Notes under the pieces: generated by a model | The model's input: only the letters and a program-made list of their open reading frames with translations | What the model was told of the DNA's origin: nothing | Database searches by the model: none | Assembly (NCBI RefSeq): GCF_015207395.1 | Contig: NZ_JADEWX010000042.1 | Location: 1-37,862 of the forward strand | Source of the DNA: Nodosilinea sp. LEGE 07088 | GTDB taxonomy: Bacteria; Cyanobacteriota; Cyanobacteriia; Phormidesmidales; Phormidesmidaceae | Length of the DNA: 37,862 nucleotides | Direction of reading: 5' to 3' | Part shown: piece after piece, positions 35,058 to 37,862 of the stretch | How positions within the stretch are numbered: the first letter of the stretch is position 1 | Layout of the letters: every line of letters starts with the position of its first letter | Translations under genes and position numbers: made by a program

Positions 35058-37037
35058 TTATGCCTGAATGACAAAGTCGTTAGCATCGAGTACCGGTGCG
35101 CCTTCGATGGTGGCAAACTGGGCACCGTTGCCAAAGCCCTCACCAGCGCCGTTCGGGTTGTAATACAGGTTTCCGGTATTCGCGCCGTAAACAATCAGGG
35201 CATCACTCAGAGCGGCTTCTTCGGCGCTGTTGACAACGGCAAACTCACCGGCAGAAAGTCCCCCACCGATCGCACTGGTCAACGCGGTAAAGACCGTGAG
35301 ATCCAGCACAATGCTGTCATTGGCCCCAAGATTTTGGATTTGATCTATACCAATATCGGCTGCATTGAAGGCAGCACCGGTATCAAAGCCGAATAAATTG
35401 GCCCCATTACCCCCAATCAGAATGTCATTACCACCACCACCAATCAGCAAATCAGCACCATCGCCGCCGATGAGAATGTCATCCCCGGCGCCGCCAATCA
35501 GGATGTCATCCCCGGCACCCCCGTCAGCCGTAATCGGTGTGAACGTACCGCTAGCATTCAGAAAATCATTGCCGTCGCCACCAGAGAAGACGACTGCTTG
35601 CACCCCGCTGCCAGTGAGGTCACCCACTGTAAATGAGTCATCGCCACCCTGGCCATTGATCTCAAACTGCTCGATCGCTTCGTTGGTCAGGGTAAAGAGC
35701 CCCAGGTTGAGTCGATTGAAAATGGCCTGGCCATCCACTGCACGCAGGTCAAACTCATCGCCCGGCCCATCGGCCCCGTTCACCTGGGTGACATCAAAGC
35801 CTGCGCCCCCGTTGATGAAATCGCTGCCATCGCCGTTGTTCCAGACGAAGCGATCGTCGCCAGCCTCCAGATAGGCGGTATCGTCACCCCGCTGACCGAC
35901 GACGATGTCATCACCAGCGCCCGCAAAAAACGTATCCACGGCAGAACCGCCTAGCAGCAAATCATCGCCTTCACCCCCGAAAGCCTCTACAGCGGTGGAG
36001 CTTTCCCGGGCATCTAACACATCATTGCCGTCGCCACCGGAAAAGACGACTTTTTCTACCCCGCTGCCGGTGAGATCGCCGACTGTGAGCGAGTCATCGC
36101 CACCCTGGCCATTAATCTCAAACTGCTCAATATTTTTGTTGGTCAGGGTAAAGAGCCCCAGATTGAGGCGATTAAAAATGGCCTGGCCGTCTACCTCACG
36201 CAGGTCAAACTCATCGCCCGGCCCATCGGCCCCGTTTACCTCGGTGACATCAAAGCCTTTGCCACCCTTAATCAAGTCACTGCCATCGCCGTTGTTCCAG
36301 ATGAAGCGGTCATCCCCGTTACCCAGGTGGGCGGTATCATTTCCCTTCCCGCCCACAACGGTGTCATCGCCAGCACCGGCAAAAAACGTATCCTCGGCGG
36401 AACCGCCTTGCAGCAAATCATGACCTTTGCCACCGAAAGCCTTGATGGTGGTAGAGCTTTCCCGGGCATCTAACACATCATTGCCTTTGCCACCCGAGAA
36501 GACGACGTTTTCCACCCCAGTGTCGGTGAGATCGCCGACGGTGAGCGAGTCATCGCCATCCTGACCATTGATCTCAAACTGCTCAATATTTTTGTTCGTC
36601 AGGGTAAAGAGCCCCAGGTTAAGGCGATTGAAAATGGCCTGGCCGTCTACCCCACGCAGATCAAACTCATCGCCCGGCCCATCGGCCCCGTTCACCTGGG
36701 TGACATCAAAGCCTTTGCCACCATCGATGAAGTCACTGCCATCGCCGTTGTTCCAGATGAAGCGGTCGTTGCCCGCCCCTAAAAATGCTACGTCATTGCC
36801 GGTTTGACCAATGACGGTGTCATCGCCAGCACCGGCAAAAACGACATCTGTGCCAGCACCACCTAGAATAAGGTCTTTACCATTTCCAGCTAAGAAAATA
36901 TCGTCTTTATCTCCTCCTTGAAGATTATTATTGCCATTGCTACCGATAAAAATATCACCGAGATCTTCGATTTCGGGGGCATTTTCAAACAATTCACCCA
37001 CGATCTGATTGACGAGAAGAGTTAGGAAGGCGTTCAT
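35058..37037 (-). CDS. RTX (haemolysin-type calcium-binding) repeat protein, three-module paralogue
   Basis: A 659-aa paralogue of the first RTX protein. I chose the ATG at 37037 because GGAGAA lies upstream and the head MNAFLTLLVNQIVGELF aligns with its relative. It carries three copies of the module of about 152 residues instead of two (each with FIWNNGDGSDF, EFDLR, AIFNRLNLGLFTLTN). The terminal nonapeptide array is ILIGGAGDDILIGGDGADLL. The C-terminus differs completely: it reads NAADIGIDQIQNLGANDSIVLDL, and residues near the end resemble the DANDFVIQ ending seen in many cyanobacterial RTX proteins. It is probably exported by type I secretion and stabilised by calcium. Two ECF-like promoter motifs lie upstream. 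Confidence 0.88.
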   Translation of the reverse strand: MNAFLTLLVNQIVGELFENAPEIEDLGDIFIGSNGNNNLQGGDKDDIFLAGNGKDLILGGAGTDVVFAGAGDDTVIGQTGNDVAFLGAGNDRFIWNNGDGSDFIDGGKGFDVTQVNGADGPGDEFDLRGVDGQAIFNRLNLGLFTLTNKNIEQFEINGQDGDDSLTVGDLTDTGVENVVFSGGKGNDVLDARESSTTIKAFGGKGHDLLQGGSAEDTFFAGAGDDTVVGGKGNDTAHLGNGDDRFIWNNGDGSDLIKGGKGFDVTEVNGADGPGDEFDLREVDGQAIFNRLNLGLFTLTNKNIEQFEINGQGGDDSLTVGDLTGSGVEKVVFSGGDGNDVLDARESSTAVEAFGGEGDDLLLGGSAVDTFFAGAGDDIVVGQRGDDTAYLEAGDDRFVWNNGDGSDFINGGAGFDVTQVNGADGPGDEFDLRAVDGQAIFNRLNLGLFTLTNEAIEQFEINGQGGDDSFTVGDLTGSGVQAVVFSGGDGNDFLNASGTFTPITADGGAGDDILIGGAGDDILIGGDGADLLIGGGGNDILIGGNGANLFGFDTGAAFNAADIGIDQIQNLGANDSIVLDLTVFTALTSAIGGGLSAGEFAVVNSAEEAALSDALIVYGANTGNLYYNPNGAGEGFGNGAQFATIEGAPVLDANDFVIQA

Positions 37038-37265
37038 TTTGGGTTCTCCAAGAGTTGTAAATAGCTGAAAAACAAACACTCTCGATTAGTCTCAAAAAAA
37101 AATCAACGCAGTCCAACGCCCCTGATATAAAACCAGAAGAATAGTGGTCAATAGTCTTGTTGAGAAAAACCGAAAAATAGAATCAGAATTACTGGCCTGT
37201 GGCAAGCTTATTCCTGGGTTAACCTGAGTTCGACATCAGCTTGACCTCTGGAAAACAAGCCGGCT

Positions 37266-37394
37266 TTCCCCTCCATGGAGGGGCTAGGGGTGGGTTTGTC
37301 TAGGCCATCGAGTCGTTTGTCTGCATGAAATAGTCGATTTGATGGCTCAGTTTTGACCCACCCCGCCCTCCGGGCACCCCTCCGAGGAGGGGAA
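37266..37394. repeat. MITE-like inverted repeat element
   Basis: Outer arms TTCCCCTCC (37266-37274) and GGAGGGGAA (37386-37394), with inner arms GGGGTGGGT and ACCCACCCC. This is a common type of cyanobacterial non-coding repeat and is related in style to the element at 11674-11744. Confidence 0.7.
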
Positions 37395-37466
37395 GGCGTT
37401 TCATCGAACTGACGTTGGGGAAGGCTTTTAATTAAAAGCCGAAAAGGCCGTAATTGGTTGTCAGTT

Positions 37467-37496
37467 ATAGATACGAATAACGTTCACCATTGGATG
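37467..37496 (-). promoter_or_regulatory. ECF-type promoter motif, site B
   Basis: On the minus strand CATCCAA, 12 nt, TTCGTATCTAT. It is identical to site A in both boxes and also in the 10 nt upstream (AAAACAAACT). It is about 430 nt upstream of the second RTX start and correctly oriented. Confidence 0.6.
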
Positions 37497-37712
37497 AGTT
37501 TGTTTTGAAAGATGGTCAGAAATTGTTATGTGGATATTCTTAGCCATGGCTAGAACTGATGTCTGGGTGCATTCCACTTTTGCAAAGGTCTACATAGCCA
37601 GATCGCCCCCAGTCGGTGCGGGAACAGATTCACCGATGCCTTTAGCAATCTGGCCAGTGCTATAGATCCAACCTGAACCTCATCGCATCAATAATCAACT
37701 ACAGGGTTAACC

Positions 37713-37742
37713 ATCAATACGAATGAGGTGCTGAATTGGATG
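37713..37742 (-). promoter_or_regulatory. ECF-type promoter motif, site D
   Basis: On the minus strand CATCCAA, 12 nt, TTCGTATTGAT: the core is identical and the distal -10 part differs. It faces the second RTX gene, in tandem with site B. The same bases overlap the start codon of the plus-strand gene at 37740. Confidence 0.45.
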
Positions 37743-37862
37743 AAAAATTTTCAAATTTTCCTCAAAGCCTTGACCTATATGGTTTCGGCGATGATTGGGC
37801 CGGTGGGTTGTGCTGGTAAGTTGGCCGGTTCAACCGTGACGATCACCTCTGTAACCCAGGGC
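37740..37862 (+). CDS. Start of a secreted protein gene (partial, runs off the window)
   Basis: The frame from the ATG at 37740 is open to the window end (41 codons). It begins MKNFQIFLKALTYMVSAMI and continues GPVGCAGKLAGSTVTITSV. This is a signal-peptide-like N-terminus with a possible but atypical lipobox cysteine at residue 24. AGGTG lies about 10 nt upstream. The family cannot be told from this fragment. It is divergent from the second RTX gene. Confidence 0.5.
   Translation, partial: MKNFQIFLKALTYMVSAMIGPVGCAGKLAGSTVTITSVTQG

Larger units (their letters stand above)
37038..37739. other. Upstream region of the second RTX gene
   Basis: About 700 nt without a supported gene. The part near 37080-37230 is distantly similar to the leader of the first RTX gene (shared CTCAAAAAAA, CCTGAT and GCAAGCT--CCTGGGT words). 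Further on are the GGGGTGGG inverted-repeat element and ECF-like sites B and D. The remainder (37500-37700) shows nothing recognisable. Confidence 0.5.

Noticed and set aside
35365..36807. Long plus-strand Ser/Pro-rich frames opposite the second RTX gene (and likewise opposite the first)
   Set aside because: They are antisense shadows of Gly/Asp-rich RTX codons, with repeated Pro/Ser composition and no independent start signals.

Overview
The window comes from a cyanobacterium, probably a filamentous Leptolyngbya-like one. The evidence is many GCGATCGC (HIP1-type) octamers, a RuBisCO accumulation factor (Raf1), a STAND/NB-ARC protein with 14 WD40 repeats, RTX proteins, and cyanobacterial palindromes such as AGAAACCCGGTTTCT. 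The assignment rests on gene content and motifs only; no database was searched.

Left part (1-11.6 kb): mostly chromosomal housekeeping and accessory genes on the minus strand. They are a pore protein with two RCK/TrkA domains, raf1 followed by a small conserved-looking gene, tRNA-Ala(GGC) on the plus strand, a GT4 glycosyltransferase and a CPBP protease, a decayed IS66 transposase fragment, a Cu(I) P1B-type ATPase, and two paralogous membrane proteins. The longer paralogue is frameshifted at a three-copy TTTCC pentanucleotide repeat.

Middle (11.7-13.7 kb): an ECF-type sigma factor with no recognisable anti-sigma gene beside it, and a small secreted protein downstream.

Main island (13.7-28.8 kb): six minus-strand genes that read as one operon. 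They are a 1357-aa protein of unknown family, a 71-aa protein, a 574-575-aa protein with a tail-fibre-like C-terminus, a 610-aa protein with an ExoY/anthrax-edema-factor type nucleotidyl cyclase domain, a 1524-aa DUF6603-type beta-rich protein, and a 745-aa protein of unknown family. The cyclase class is known as host-activated toxins, so the best inference is a secreted or particle-borne effector system. I do not recognise it as a described system.

Right part (28.8-37.9 kb): two paralogous RTX proteins on the minus strand carry two and three copies of a module of about 152 residues. They flank a plus-strand NB-ARC/WD40 sensor-like protein. A secreted-protein gene begins at the right edge on the plus strand.

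Regulatory link: four minus-strand sites share CRTCCAA-N12-TTCGTRT with identical 12-nt spacing. They lie upstream of the small secreted protein, the first RTX gene, and (twice) the second RTX gene. The architecture is that of an ECF sigma promoter, and the window's own ECF sigma factor is the obvious candidate reader. That would tie the sigma factor and the exported proteins into one regulon bracketing the cyclase island.
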